Below, one piece after another: positions 1 to 18,026 of a stretch of 64,000 nt of DNA; within the stretch, counting starts at the first letter, position 1, and the number at the start of each line of letters is the position of its first letter. A program made the translations under genes and the position numbers. Below the pieces are notes generated by a model. The model had not been told where the DNA came from. It worked only from the letters and a program-made list of their open reading frames with translations, and ran no database searches. The DNA is from Vibrio sp. CB1-14 (GTDB lineage: Bacteria; Pseudomonadota; Gammaproteobacteria; Enterobacterales; Vibrionaceae), in assembly GCF_040412085.2 (NCBI RefSeq), contig NZ_CP115920.1, positions 1 to 64,000 on the forward strand, in the 5' to 3' direction.

Positions 1-2848
<2,848 letters not shown>

Positions 2849-3113
2849 ATACAACCCCAAAGAGTTTCAAAGAAACCTCGAGATTGTCGTTAAACAACCA
2901 AAGTTGTCTGCAATTTTTATACATGATGCAGACTCGATTTTGCCGGACTCAAATAACTCTTTGTTTCCGCTTTTGAAAAGCAGAGGCAAAAGTGGACTTT
3001 CGTCACTTCCAAGAACACTTGAATGTGTGTTGGTACCTAAATGATTAAATCATCTAGGATTTGAGAACTTTTAAATGAATAACATTAATCAAATGTTATT
3101 CGTCAGCTTTCCA

Positions 3114-3127
3114 AATTGTTAAAGAAC
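3114..3127 (-). promoter_or_regulatory. boxA-like antitermination element in the 16S-23S spacer (operon 2)
   Basis: The reverse complement reads GTTCTTTAACAATT, close to the boxA motif bound by NusB/S10 during rRNA antitermination. The same motif occurs at the equivalent place in the other operon (8793-8806). Confidence 0.55.
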
Positions 3128-3194
3128 GAGATTTGCTTTCTAGTTAAAGAAAGAAACCATTTTTAAATATTCTCAAAGAGAAAACACTTAAAGA

Positions 3195-3270
3195 TGGTGG
3201 AGCTATGCGGGATCGAACCGCAGACCTCCTGCGTGCAAGGCAGGCGCTCTCCCAGCTGAGCTATAGCCCC
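3195..3270 (-). tRNA. tRNA-Ala (anticodon TGC)
   Basis: A 76-nt cloverleaf on the minus strand. It starts GGGGCTATAGCTC, the anticodon arm reads CCTGCCTTGCACGCAGG with TGC in the loop, and it ends with an encoded CCA (3195-3197). It lies in the 16S-23S spacer downstream of tRNA-Ile and is processed from the rRNA precursor. Confidence 0.97.
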
Positions 3271-3311
3271 ATCAGTGTTGATGCTTATCGCCAATCATCT
3301 GGGAGGAAGAT

Positions 3312-3388
3312 TGGTGGGTCTGAGTGGACTTGAACCACCGACCTCTCGCTTATCAGGCGAACGCTCTAACCACCTGAGCTACAGACCC
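3312..3388 (-). tRNA. tRNA-Ile (anticodon GAT)
   Basis: A 77-nt tRNA on the minus strand beginning GGGTCTGTAGCTC, with anticodon GAT in the loop (CTGATAA) and an encoded CCA at 3312-3314. Ile-Ala pairs in the 16S-23S spacer are the classic arrangement of many gammaproteobacterial rrn operons. Confidence 0.97.
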
Positions 3389-3455
3389 AAGCATCGTCTT
3401 TAATTCATAAACCTAATCAATCTGTGTGAACACTCATCGCAATAATCTATTCGTA

Positions 3456-5006
<1,551 letters not shown>

Positions 5007-5260
5007 AAGATTTTGTCGGCTCAATGAATACTGACTTTAAACTACATAAGTAATCTAAAGCTATTATCGTTCCAACAGAACGATAATGAATTGACTAGTG
5101 CCAAGTCTTTCGACTTGATTGGTCACTCAGTTCATTGAAAACCTAATTTGATACCGAGGTATCTAATTTGATTATCATCAACGAGTGCCCACACAGATTG
5201 ATAGGTTTATATTGTTAAAGAGCTTTGCTTTCAACACCTTAGTGCGTCAGCGAGGTGCGT

Positions 5261-5288
5261 ATAATACGCTTCTCACTTTGAAAGTCAA
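5261..5288 (-). promoter_or_regulatory. rrn promoter of the downstream operon
   Basis: On the minus strand, -35 TTGACT (5283-5288) and -10 TATTAT (5261-5266) are separated by 16 bp, followed by a GC-containing discriminator (ACGCACC). The 16-bp spacer and discriminator are typical of stringently and growth-rate controlled rRNA promoters. The leader down to 16S at 5006 also carries a GCTCTTTAACAATA boxA-like motif near 5211-5223 and no gene. Confidence 0.8.
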
Positions 5289-5323
5289 CATAAAATTCTA
5301 AGAAACTTTAGAACTCTATGGTG

Positions 5324-5382
5324 ACTTGCTTATTAAATAAGCAAGTGCGAACCTTTTGTCTTCACTTTTCAAAAAAGTGAAA
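5324..5382 (-). terminator. Two hairpins downstream of 5S rRNA
   Basis: Two inverted repeats lie between the 5S gene and the next rrn promoter: TTCACTTTT/AAAAGTGAA at 5361-5382 and ACTTGCTTATT/AATAAGCAAGT at 5324-5346. Neither has a strong T-tract on the minus strand. They may end the upstream operon or act in processing. Confidence 0.45.
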
Positions 5383-5391
5383 ATAAATAGG

Positions 5392-5511
5392 AGCCTGGCG
5401 ATGTCCTACTCTCACATGGGGAAGCCCCACACTACCATCGGCGCTATTGCGTTTCACTTCTGAGTTCGGCATGGAAATCAGGTGGGTCCACAATGCTATG
5501 GTCGCCAAGCA
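5392..5511 (-). rRNA. 5S ribosomal RNA
   Basis: A 120-nt gene on the minus strand starting TGCTTGGCGACC (reverse complement ending at 5511) and closing with the complementary GCCAGGCT near 5392. It lies about 130 nt downstream of 23S copy 2 and completes the upstream operon. Confidence 0.95.
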
Positions 5512-5638
5512 AATTCTGTTTTGCCTTCAGATTTTCTGAAAATCTGAAAACAATAAATCCGGAAAGCTGTTAATGCGTTCTCTACACATTCAATTTGTTC
5601 TTGCTTTGAGTCCAATCAAAACCCTTTGGGTGTTGTAT

Positions 5639-8522
<2,884 letters not shown>

Positions 8523-8792
8523 ATACAACCCCAAAGAGTTTCAAAGAAACCTCGAGATTGTTGTTAAACAACCAAAGTTGTCTGCAATTTTTATACATGA
8601 TGCAGACTCGATTTTGCCGGACTCAAATAACTCTTTGTTTCCGCTTTTTAAGAAAAAGCAGAGGCAAAAAGTGGACTTTCGTCACTTCCAAGAACACTTG
8701 AATGTGTGTTGGTACCTAAATGATTAAATCATCTAGGATTTGAGAACTTTTAAATGAATAACATTAATCAAATGTTATTCGTCAGCTTTCCA

Positions 8793-8806
8793 AATTGTTA
8801 AAGAAC
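8793..8806 (-). promoter_or_regulatory. boxA-like antitermination element in the spacer (operon 1)
   Basis: The reverse complement reads GTTCTTTAACAATT, identical to the element at 3114-3127 in the other spacer. It is placed between tRNA-Glu and 23S. Confidence 0.55.
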
Positions 8807-8865
8807 TAATCACTTCGTAATGAAGTAACCATTTTTAAGAATTCTCGAAAGAAAACGCTTAAAGA

Positions 8866-8941
8866 TGGTATCCCGTAGGGGAGTCGAACCCCTGTTACCG
8901 CCGTGAAAGGGCGGTGTCCTAGGCCTCTAGACGAACGGGAC
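8866..8941 (-). tRNA. tRNA-Glu (anticodon TTC)
   Basis: A 76-nt tRNA on the minus strand beginning GTCCCGTTCGTCTAG, with anticodon loop CTTTCAC (TTC) and an encoded CCA at 8866-8868. It is the only tRNA in this spacer, so the two tandem operons differ in spacer type (Glu versus Ile-Ala). Confidence 0.97.
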
Positions 8942-9005
8942 ACGGTGTCTTAAATCTATAAACCAATCAATCTGTGTGAACACTCATCGCAATAATCTAT
9001 TCGTA

Positions 9006-10557
<1,552 letters not shown>

Positions 10558-10857
10558 AAGATTTTGTTCGGCTCAATGAATACTGACTTCAAAACTCATC
10601 CTTACTCAAAAGTAAGAAGTAATTTTAAAGCTATTATCGTTCCAACAGAACGATAATGAATTGACTGTGCCAAGACTAAGTTCTTTTACAAGAAAGTAAT
10701 CTCGATTGGTCACTCAGTTCATTGAAAACCTAATTTGATACCGAGGTATCTAATTTGATTATCATCAACGAGTGCCCACACAGATTGATAGGTCTATATT
10801 TTTAAAGAACATTTTCTAACTTTCGAACCGCTTAGCGTCTCGTCGTTAGGGGTGCGT

Positions 10858-10885
10858 ATCTTACGCTTCCCAGTTTGAGAGTCAA
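10858..10885 (-). promoter_or_regulatory. rrn promoter P2 (upstream operon)
   Basis: On the minus strand, -35 TTGACT (10880-10885) and -10 TAAGAT (10858-10863) have a 16-bp spacer and the same ACGCACC discriminator as the promoter at 5261. It is the promoter nearer to 16S. The leader 10558-10850 has no gene. Confidence 0.75.
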
Positions 10886-10964
10886 GCGTTTTTTCAAACT
10901 TTCTTTTCTCTCTCAACCGACTCCGCTTTGTGACTTTCGTCTCACTCCGTGTCGGTGAGGCGGC

Positions 10965-10992
10965 ATTATAGAGATCACAGCATTGATGACAA
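10965..10992 (-). promoter_or_regulatory. rrn promoter P1 (upstream operon)
   Basis: On the minus strand, -35 TTGTCA (10987-10992) and a perfect -10 TATAAT (10965-10970) with a 16-bp spacer and a GC-rich discriminator (GCCGCC). It lies about 107 bp upstream of the second promoter, giving the tandem P1-P2 layout common for rrn operons. The region 10993-11183 beyond it is AT-rich and shows no gene. Confidence 0.7.
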
Positions 10993-11183
10993 CCCTTTTT
11001 TTTGAAATTATTCTCCGTTCGTTCAAAAAGCCATCAGACACGGTGTTTTTCGATAAAAATTCAACATTTGAAATACATCACACCAAATAATTGGAAAAAT
11101 AACGCTCAACTACGTAATATTCCTATATCTATTTGTTAACGATAGATGCCATTATTCGTCAATAAGAAAAGTAGTACTTTAAT

Positions 11184-11639
11184 ATGGACTCCAATAAATC
11201 TCTTTTTCTAGTAATAGCGATCGCTATTTTGGGCGGTATTGTTTTTTCTCAGTTCGCCGACATCTCACCGGCTGTTGCTTTTGTGCTTGGTGTAGTAGCT
11301 ACATTTTTCGTTGTTAAGTTTTCTTCTGCTACTCCAACCGTTTCGAAAGACAGTTCTCAATCAACAAAAACTCTTTACGTAGGTAACCTACCTTATAAAG
11401 CTAACGAATCTCACGTTAAGGATCTGTTCGCTGAATATGGGGAAGTATTTGCGGTAAGACTAATGAAGGATAAACGCACAGGTAAGCGTCGTGGATTTGG
11501 TTTCGTCGTAATGGCGAGCTCCGATGCCAAAGGGGCAATCGAAGCGCTCAATGAAAAGGACTATATGCAAAGAACGTTAAAGGTTCGCATTGCCAATGAT
11601 CCTAAGCATCCTGAATCTGAATCAATTGAACAGGACTAA
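11184..11639 (+). CDS. Membrane-anchored RRM RNA-binding protein
   Basis: A 151-residue protein. Residues 6-22 and 29-45 are strongly hydrophobic and read as two membrane segments. A short Ser/Thr linker follows, then one RNA-recognition motif (about 62-140) with RNP2 LYVGNL at 64-69 and RNP1 RGFGFVVM at 103-110. RRM proteins bind single-stranded RNA; in bacteria they are usually small, soluble and cold-shock related, so the predicted membrane anchor is unusual. The 3' end overlaps the convergent murI gene by 38 bp, giving antisense overlap of the two messages. The RNA target is unknown. Confidence 0.85.
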   Translation: MDSNKSLFLVIAIAILGGIVFSQFADISPAVAFVLGVVATFFVVKFSSATPTVSKDSSQSTKTLYVGNLPYKANESHVKDLFAEYGEVFAVRLMKDKRTGKRRGFGFVVMASSDAKGAIEALNEKDYMQRTLKVRIANDPKHPESESIEQD

Positions 11640-12393
11640 AGCCGAGATCGTCTAAGGCTTTGTTAAGTGCTTCTTCTTGTATAGGGGAAGCACTGCTAAA
11701 CACCTCTTTGATCCCTACTCCTTCTTGATCGCCACTCTCTGCTAATAAGCTCACGACTCTACGAGCGATCGCCATACCCGAATCAATCAATTCGACACCT
11801 TTGCCTAGCACTTGCGATATCTCTTCTCGAATCAACGGAAAATGCGTACACCCTAATACGGCTACATCAATTACATCTACGAGTGGCTCTAGGATCTGAT
11901 GCAAGTGAATCATGTCAGTGGGTTGACCTCTCAGCTTTTGCTCGGCCATATCCACCAGTTGACTGCTACCAAGCAGCTTTACATCTTTATCATCTGCAAA
12001 GTCTCGAATCAGATCATGAGTATACTGACGAGTAATGGTGGCAGGTGTGGCAATTAAACCGACGGCCTTTTTTGAAAGTAGAGAAGCGGGCTTGATTGCT
12101 GGTACGACACCGACAACCGGAATAGACAACACTTCTCTTAAATGAGGCAGCACGATGGTGCTCGCGGTATTGCAAGCGATAACGACGATATCAATGCGCT
12201 GGCGCTGCATCATCTGTTGAATAAGACGACAGGTACGATCAACCAATGTATCTGGTGCTAGCTCACCATAGGGATAGGCTTCGTTGTCGAATAAATAGAA
12301 GTAGTTTGCACACGGCAGCAAGTTTGCTATCTCTTTATATACAGAGAGACCACCTACCCCGGAGTCAAATATCAAAATGTTATGTCTATTCAT
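11602..12393 (-). CDS. murI: Glutamate racemase
   Basis: Interconverts L- and D-glutamate in the cytoplasm to supply D-Glu for peptidoglycan. With the ATG at 12393 the product is 263 residues. The N-terminal DSGVGGLS motif starts at D10, and the two catalytic cysteines sit in VVIACNTAS (C74) and VLGCTHF (C182), as expected for cofactor-independent racemases. An in-frame GTG at 12405 would add four residues; neither start has a strong ribosome-binding site. It lies 87 bp downstream of the PP-loop ATPase gene on the same strand and overlaps the RRM gene at its 3' end. Confidence 0.95.
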   Translation of the reverse strand: MNRHNILIFDSGVGGLSVYKEIANLLPCANYFYLFDNEAYPYGELAPDTLVDRTCRLIQQMMQRQRIDIVVIACNTASTIVLPHLREVLSIPVVGVVPAIKPASLLSKKAVGLIATPATITRQYTHDLIRDFADDKDVKLLGSSQLVDMAEQKLRGQPTDMIHLHQILEPLVDVIDVAVLGCTHFPLIREEISQVLGKGVELIDSGMAIARRVVSLLAESGDQEGVGIKEVFSSASPIQEEALNKALDDLGFSPVQLIQIQDA

Positions 12394-12480
12394 CGCGTAT
12401 TTCACCGACAGTTGTCGTTATCTATCCGCCGACATGATACTCACTACTGGTTAAGCGGTAAACCTATCTGCTCTCGATGC

Positions 12481-13137
12481 CTACTTCACTTTGTACCTTA
12501 GATGGCTGAATCGCTCAGCGGTTTCTATCGATAAGGAGTCTATCTCTATGGGATGGCTAAAGTACTTTGAATTACACACTAAGGTGTGGAACTCACCATC
12601 TTCGCCACATGGGTCAACATTGTCTGGCAACTCCGTGATGAGGCTCTCGGTATAACGCGCACCGCATAAAGACTCCTGCAATACTTGCCTGTCTATTGTC
12701 ACCAAGACTGTATCAATCCCTCTTTCTATTATCTCTTGAGCTAGCTCTTGGCTATTTTCACCAACTAAAGGAAAAACCGCTTCAAACCCAGCAGGCTCTA
12801 CATAGCTCTTTCGATACTCTACGATGCCATTACAGAACATGTCCCCGAAGGCGATACCGTCAACATTAAGTCCTGATGACTTCACGCCGTCTATTACTAG
12901 CGACTGGTATATGTCATTCGGCGGGAACACCTCCGGCAGTTCAATAGACACTAACGGCATACCTAGTCTATCGGCTTGCATCTGAACAACTTCGAGAGGT
13001 GTGACTTGGAAAGGCACCTCACCGCTTACGTGAGTGGTGTAAAGACCTACAACATTGTATTCGGACGACTCCATAAGACGCTCAAAGGTCAATGTGGAAT
13101 CTTTACCTGATGACCAGCTGATAATGATGTTTTTCAT
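12481..13137 (-). CDS. DUF71/COG2102 PP-loop ATP pyrophosphatase, probable B12 salvage
   Basis: A 218-residue protein of the Dph6-like DUF71 family. The ATP-binding PP-loop SSGKDS is at 9-14, the conserved FGD at 97-99, and the family signature DPCGEDGEFHT at 175-185. Eukaryotic and archaeal members amidate diphthine, but bacteria lack diphthamide, and published comparative genomics placed bacterial members in B12 salvage. Here the gene lies 36 bp downstream of riboswitch-controlled btuB, which fits that prediction. A hairpin with a T-run abuts the start codon and no Shine-Dalgarno sequence is visible, so expression may depend on readthrough from btuB. The exact substrate is not established. 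Confidence 0.85.
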   Translation of the reverse strand: MKNIIISWSSGKDSTLTFERLMESSEYNVVGLYTTHVSGEVPFQVTPLEVVQMQADRLGMPLVSIELPEVFPPNDIYQSLVIDGVKSSGLNVDGIAFGDMFCNGIVEYRKSYVEPAGFEAVFPLVGENSQELAQEIIERGIDTVLVTIDRQVLQESLCGARYTESLITELPDNVDPCGEDGEFHTLVCNSKYFSHPIEIDSLSIETAERFSHLRYKVK

Positions 13138-13141
13138 AAAT

Positions 13142-13165
13142 AAAAAGGGGTGACGAGCACCCCTT
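13142..13165 (-). terminator. Terminator-like hairpin between btuB and the DUF71 gene
   Basis: A perfect 8-bp stem AAGGGGTG/CACCCCTT with a 5-nt loop is followed on the minus strand by TTTTT (13142-13146). The T-run ends five bases before the ATG at 13137. It could partly terminate btuB transcription and lower expression of the downstream gene. Confidence 0.65.
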
Positions 13166-13173
13166 ATGTTTCC

Positions 13174-15030
13174 CTAGAATTTATAGTCTACGGTTGCAAA
13201 AACATTGCGCCCGTCTGCTTTGTAATAGTTTGTGCCTGAACCTAGAGCCGTGTAGATCTCTTCATCCAGTAAGTTATTGACTTTAACACTCACCGCTAGA
13301 GCCTCTGTCACCTTGTAGCCAGCACCTATATCAACCGTGGTATAAGCATCAAGAGTGCCGCCTACTTTATCTTTACGTTCACCTACGTAATTGGCTATCA
13401 AAGCCAATTCAAGATCGTTGAGTTGATAGGTCGAGACCAGCTTAAAGTTCTGTTTCGCGCGGCGAATCAGCTGAGAACCGTCTTTCTCATTTACTGGATT
13501 TTTAAAATCCGCTGATAACTGGTGTTGAACTCCCCAAGTAGCAAACTGCCCTTGGAGCTCAATACCTTCAACTGACGCTTCATCTACATTACTTGGCACA
13601 TAGTTACCCGAATCATTCGGTGCCCAGTTAATCAAATCTTTGATATCCGATTTGTACGCGGTAATTTCCCATGTCATCCAAGACTGGTAACCCCTAACGC
13701 CAATTTCAGAAGACATGGAGGTTTCAGGCTTTAGCGATTCGTTACCCGCATTGGGCCAATATAGGTCATTGAACGTTGGTGCCTTAAAAGCAGTCCCTGA
13801 ACTTGCCACGAGTTGAATCGTATCTAGCACAAAGTAACCTGCACCTAGATTCCAAGTGGTGTGTCCACCAAACGCGCTATCGTCATCGTGACGTGCACTC
13901 GCTTCAAGGGAAGCTTTGTTATACTCAAACAAAGCGCTCGCAAATGCAGCTTTGTTGTCTTTGGTTGTTTTGCCGTAGTCTGTGGTGTTGGAGCCACCGC
14001 GATTTGCTTTTTCCAGATAGTAATCTAAACCGGCATTAAGAGTTAGGTAGTCAAAACCGCTATAGCTGTTAAACCATAAAATAGAGTTTCGCGATGTGGT
14101 GAGTTCTGACTTAGCATTCTTACCTGCCGCATCTCCGTCTCGGCCTTGGTTATAGCTCGTACTCACCTGCAACTCGGAGTTGAATTGCTCCCTGTGGTAA
14201 AGAGCGGTGCCTGCGAGTGAATAGTTCGTGGATTCGCTCTCTTGCTTCGTTCCATCAAATGCATTGGCATACTCAACGTCTGATGCAGAACTCATACCAT
14301 TCAGCTTTAACGTCCAGTTATCGTTGATACTATGGGCAAGATTGCCTATCACTACTTTCGAGTCATAACCGTGCTTGTCGCTCTCTGGTGCCATCTGATA
14401 CACATTAAAGCCATCACTTCTCTCAGCTTGCAACGTAATGCCGCCAGACGTACTCTCCGAAATTTGCCCTGATGAGCGCCAGCCCAACTGCTTGGTATCG
14501 TGTGAACCGTAGCCAAGTCTCGCTTGATGATTGCGAGTCTTAGTCGCTGTTGTAATACTAATAACACCACCAATCGCGTCGGAGCCATAAACCGCAGCGC
14601 GTGGTCCTCTCACGACTTCAACTCTTTCAATCGCGTATGCTGGGATCAAACCAATCGATGCACCGCCATTCGTAGCGGAGTTAAGTCGAACACCATCAAG
14701 GATCACTAGGGCGTGTTTCGTCAATGTGCCTCTAATGTAGATGCTTGTCTCTTGAGCATTGCCACCCGATGAATTGATTTCGATACCTGGAACGGTTCTT
14801 AGTACATCAAGAACACTGTTCGCCTTAATTTTTTCAATATCTTCGCGCGTAACAACCGTCGTAGGTGCTAACACCGAAGCTTTGCTTTGCTCTACACGGT
14901 TCGCCGTGACGACCATGGTCTCATCAGCCGATTTAGATTGATTACTTGAGCTTGTTACTTCTGCCAGTGAAAAAGAAGCATAAGAAGAGAGCGATGCAGT
15001 CACTGCTATCGCCAAACATGATTTGTTCAT
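13174..15030 (-). CDS. btuB: TonB-dependent vitamin B12 outer-membrane receptor BtuB
   Basis: A 618-residue outer-membrane beta-barrel receptor that imports cobalamin using TonB/ExbBD energy. It has a signal peptide (about 1-23, cleaved near SLAEV), a TonB box-like ETMVVTANRV around 38-47, a plug domain with the conserved GVRLNSATNGG and VRGPRAAVYGSDAIGG segments, a barrel, and a C-terminal aromatic residue (DYKF) required for barrel assembly. The length is close to E. coli BtuB (about 614). A cobalamin riboswitch lies in the leader, so expression should fall when B12 is abundant. Confidence 0.95.
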   Translation of the reverse strand: MNKSCLAIAVTASLSSYASFSLAEVTSSSNQSKSADETMVVTANRVEQSKASVLAPTTVVTREDIEKIKANSVLDVLRTVPGIEINSSGGNAQETSIYIRGTLTKHALVILDGVRLNSATNGGASIGLIPAYAIERVEVVRGPRAAVYGSDAIGGVISITTATKTRNHQARLGYGSHDTKQLGWRSSGQISESTSGGITLQAERSDGFNVYQMAPESDKHGYDSKVVIGNLAHSINDNWTLKLNGMSSASDVEYANAFDGTKQESESTNYSLAGTALYHREQFNSELQVSTSYNQGRDGDAAGKNAKSELTTSRNSILWFNSYSGFDYLTLNAGLDYYLEKANRGGSNTTDYGKTTKDNKAAFASALFEYNKASLEASARHDDDSAFGGHTTWNLGAGYFVLDTIQLVASSGTAFKAPTFNDLYWPNAGNESLKPETSMSSEIGVRGYQSWMTWEITAYKSDIKDLINWAPNDSGNYVPSNVDEASVEGIELQGQFATWGVQHQLSADFKNPVNEKDGSQLIRRAKQNFKLVSTYQLNDLELALIANYVGERKDKVGGTLDAYTTVDIGAGYKVTEALAVSVKVNNLLDEEIYTALGSGTNYYKADGRNVFATVDYKF

Positions 15031-15089
15031 TTGTTGTGTTGTCCTAAATCGCGTAAGTCCTACCTACTCGAGCAATCCTTTTTCGCATC

Positions 15090-15285
15090 GAGTTGGCTGC
15101 TGGCAGGTATTCGGACTTAAGAGCACGAAACCATATTGGTTCCACCTACTGCCTCGACTTCCCGTTTATGTCAAACAGTGTCTTTTGAGGGGTTGTTCTC
15201 TCTTACCGCTGCGCGTCAGTTCTGGATTTGCACCAGATTCCCTTTTCAGTGAGATATCCATTTGATTCTCACACCAGCTAGGGGC
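15090..15285 (-). promoter_or_regulatory. Cobalamin (adenosylcobalamin) riboswitch
   Basis: The btuB leader RNA read on the minus strand contains the conserved core in order: GGGAATCTGGTGCAAATCC, then ACTG.CGC.GCAGCGGTAAG, CACTG, GGGAAG, and the 3' B12 box AGTCCGAATACCTGCC (about 15100-15118), with a closing GCCAGCAGCC. This is the standard cobalamin-riboswitch architecture. Ligand binding would repress btuB translation or transcription. The edges are approximate. Confidence 0.95.
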
Positions 15286-15447
15286 CATGGTATTAACTGA
15301 TTGATTATTTGTCCATAACGGATTGAACTAAGCTATAAGAGCACAGAGATAATGCGAGACAATTCTGGGAAAAACTGGACAACGACGGGAGATTGAATAA
15401 AATCTGCCCTCCTTAATACAACTCATTACCGACGATAGGCAACTACC

Positions 15448-16557
15448 ATGGCAAATCTCGACTTCACACCAGAAGGCTATCAAATCCAGCTTGAAGAAAA
15501 ATCTCAACGTTTGATCGATATGATGGCGCCGTATTCTGCTCCTGAACTCGAAGTATTTACTTCCCCAGAAAAGCACTATCGTATGCGTGCTGAATTCCGC
15601 GTTTGGCATGAAGGCGACGACATGTACTACATCATGTTCAACCAGGAAACGCGTGAAAAGTACCGAGTTGATCAATTCCCAGCAGCAAGCCGTCTTATCA
15701 ATGACCTAATGCCACTGCTGATGGATGCGATGAAAGGCAACGAGGTATTACGAAAGAAACTGTTCCAAGTCGACTTTCTCTCAACCTTAAGCGGTGAGAT
15801 CTTGGTATCTCTGCTCTACCACCGTCAACTGGATGATGCATGGAAAGAGCAAGCACAAGCACTGAAACAGCAGTTGAATGATGAAGGTTTCAAACTGAAC
15901 CTGATTGGTCGTGCTCGTAAGATGAAAATCGTCATGGATCAAGACTATGTGGTGGAAACTCTGCATGTTAATGGTCAGCCATACCACTATCAGCAAGTGG
16001 AAAACAGCTTCACGCAACCCAATGGTCCTGTCGCGCAAAAGATGTTGGAATGGGCTGTTGATTGTACCCAAGACAGCAAAGGTGATTTGCTAGAGCTTTA
16101 CTGTGGTAACGGCAACTTCTCATTGGCATTGGCACAAAACTTCGAGCGAGTCCTTGCGACGGAGTTGGCGAAGCCTTCAGTAGAATCGGCGCAATACAAC
16201 ATTGCAGCCAACAAGATTGATAATGTACAAATCATTCGCATGTCAGCGGAAGAGTTTACTGAGGCTATGGAAGGCAAACGTGAGTTCCGACGTTTGCAGC
16301 AGCAGAATGTCGATCTAAAAAGCTACAACTGCAACACGATTTTCGTTGATCCACCGCGTGCAGGTATGGATATCGATACCTGTAAAATGGTTCAAGGCTA
16401 CGAGCGCATTCTGTATATTTCATGCAATCCAGAAACCTTGAAAGACAACTTGGACGTGCTGGGTGAAACGCACCACATTACGCGATTTGCTCTATTCGAT
16501 CAGTTCCCGTTTACTCATCATATTGAAGCGGGCGTATTACTTGAGCGCAAAGCCTAA
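15448..16557 (+). CDS. trmA: tRNA (uracil-5-)-methyltransferase
   Basis: Makes m5U54 (T54) in tRNA, and in E. coli a site in tmRNA, using SAM. The protein has 369 residues: SAM-binding [12 protein letters not shown] (about 214-225), DPPRAGMD at 301-308, catalytic Cys326 in YISCNPE, and the general-base Glu360 in HHIEAG. These match TrmA of E. coli (366 aa) and its C324/E358. The gene is monocistronic and divergent from btuB; a bidirectional terminator follows it. Confidence 0.97.
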   Translation: MANLDFTPEGYQIQLEEKSQRLIDMMAPYSAPELEVFTSPEKHYRMRAEFRVWHEGDDMYYIMFNQETREKYRVDQFPAASRLINDLMPLLMDAMKGNEVLRKKLFQVDFLSTLSGEILVSLLYHRQLDDAWKEQAQALKQQLNDEGFKLNLIGRARKMKIVMDQDYVVETLHVNGQPYHYQQVENSFTQPNGPVAQKMLEWAVDCTQDSKGDLLELYCGNGNFSLALAQNFERVLATELAKPSVESAQYNIAANKIDNVQIIRMSAEEFTEAMEGKREFRRLQQQNVDLKSYNCNTIFVDPPRAGMDIDTCKMVQGYERILYISCNPETLKDNLDVLGETHHITRFALFDQFPFTHHIEAGVLLERKA

Positions 16558-16570
16558 TCAATAACAAACA

Positions 16571-16598
16571 AAAAACGAGCCAACTGGCTCGTTTTTTT
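16571..16598. terminator. Bidirectional intrinsic terminator between trmA and yijD
   Basis: AAAAACGAGCCA/TGGCTCGTTTTTTT forms a perfect stem with A-runs on one side and T-runs on the other. It can serve both trmA (rightward) and the fabR-yijD unit (leftward). Confidence 0.85.
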
Positions 16599-16630
16599 AT
16601 GCTCGCGCTCTACGAATAGAGACCAACAAA

Positions 16631-17002
16631 TTAAGCTTCTTTGAGGATGTAGCCCATCTTTTTACCAATCCAGAATAGCAGTACCAAGACGACTACGATG
16701 GCGATGAAGTTGGAACCAGCATCAGGGTATTGCGCCTTCGTAAACGCAGAGTGACCAAACGCACCTACGAAGAATGCCGCAAGACCAACCATTGGGAAGT
16801 CTTCTGGAATTGGGTTTCTTAGATACTCTTGATACAGGGCCTGAACTGACAGCACGAGTGCAATCAGTGGAAAAATCGAGAATGCCACTTCGCTGATGGT
16901 GAGCCAAGACAACATTGCGTTACCACACATACCTGCAATCAGAGCAAGTACGAGCGTTTTTTTGCCGCTTTCGCGGTTTTCGGAGGACACTTCATTGGAC
17001 AT
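16631..17002 (-). CDS. yijD: YijD family membrane protein
   Basis: A 123-residue inner-membrane protein with about four hydrophobic segments (roughly 14-31, 35-54, 68-86 and 96-113). It belongs to the YijD family of unknown function found beside fabR in enterobacteria and vibrios. Its ATG at 17002 overlaps the last base of fabR, so the two genes are translationally coupled and co-transcribed. A link to membrane lipid composition is inferred only from this conserved neighbour. Confidence 0.85.
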   Translation of the reverse strand: MSNEVSSENRESGKKTLVLALIAGMCGNAMLSWLTISEVAFSIFPLIALVLSVQALYQEYLRNPIPEDFPMVGLAAFFVGAFGHSAFTKAQYPDAGSNFIAIVVVLVLLFWIGKKMGYILKEA

Positions 17003-17643
17003 TATTTGGACCCTTCTTTTTGACGGTTTCTTTCACGTTCTTTGCGATACCAGTGTGCACCCTTGGCCACTATCCTTAATTGGACAATCAGCCTCTCCGC
17101 CAGTTCATATCTTTCTTTTTTGCTAAGATCTAACGCCTCTGCACCTGAACTGAACACGAGAATGACAGAAGCTTCCGCTTGGGCAAATGCTTCGTCACGG
17201 TCCATACCTGTGCTAACCAAATATTCAGTTAGCTCAGCCGAAAAGTGTTGGATCTCTCGAGCCACTGCGGCTCGAAAGTCAAAAGAGGTGCCAGAACGCT
17301 CCCTTAATAATAGGCGGAACACGTTGGGACTGCTTTCAATGAACTCCATAAACGTTTCGACTGAAGTACGGATCACACTGCCTTCTTTGACAATACGTTG
17401 GCGCGCTTGTCGCATTAACTGCCTTAGCAGTAGGCCTCCTTCATCTACCATGGTCAGCCCCAGCTCATCCATATCTTTAAAATGACGATAGAAAGAAGTT
17501 GGAGCAATACCGGCTTCGCGCGCGACTTCGCGCAGGCTCAAATTCGAAAAGCTGCGATCGGCACTAAGCTGGCTAAAAGCAGCATCGATCAATGAACGAC
17601 GCGTTTTTTCTTTTTGTTGTGCACGAATACCCATTGATTTCAT
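17002..17643 (-). CDS. fabR: TetR-family repressor of unsaturated fatty acid synthesis, FabR
   Basis: A 213-residue regulator. The N-terminal TetR helix-turn-helix lies around 23-60 ([21 protein letters not shown]) and is almost identical to E. coli FabR, as is the [10 protein letters not shown] start. FabR binds fabA/fabB promoters together with unsaturated acyl-ACP or acyl-CoA and represses them. The first ATG at 17643 has an AGGT upstream; E. coli FabR aligns from the fourth residue, so 17634 is an alternative start. It is coupled to yijD downstream. Confidence 0.93.
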   Translation of the reverse strand: MKSMGIRAQQKEKTRRSLIDAAFSQLSADRSFSNLSLREVAREAGIAPTSFYRHFKDMDELGLTMVDEGGLLLRQLMRQARQRIVKEGSVIRTSVETFMEFIESSPNVFRLLLRERSGTSFDFRAAVAREIQHFSAELTEYLVSTGMDRDEAFAQAEASVILVFSSGAEALDLSKKERYELAERLIVQLRIVAKGAHWYRKERERNRQKEGSK

Positions 17644-18026
17644 GTTTAACCTAGGTGCTCTTATTGGTTACCATCGATGACGGTAATTGAGGGAGTGGAG
17701 GTAATATAGCGCGAATAGTCACTTTGTATAAGTGTATGGCTGGCGATTTTGCTAAAAAACCTATACGCATCTCACTTCATTTACTCAGCATTATGCTTGA
17801 ACAAGTTTCATTATTTTGCATACATCAAACGTTTATCCGATGCTAACTCTCAATAAAACTGCGTGATCTTTCACACTCTATTCACGCAGTCATATTTACC
17901 AACGTTAATAATCCGTTAAAATCTCGCCATTGCCAGTCTATGAATTGCACTCATCACTCCTGCCCTACTTGTCGCTATTAATGCTGAACGTTTTGTAGAG
18001 AGTGAGAGGAACTACGAGGATACTAT
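17644..18026. other. Intergenic region between fabR and sthA (383 bp)
   Basis: This is a divergent promoter region with no coding potential that I can support. A TAAAAT at about 17917-17922 preceded by a weak TTTACC could be the sthA promoter. I see no clear operator. Confidence 0.4.

Noticed and set aside
13803..14039. Several 60-80 codon frames antisense to btuB
   Set aside because: They are shadows of the btuB reading frame, without ribosome-binding sites or recognisable features.
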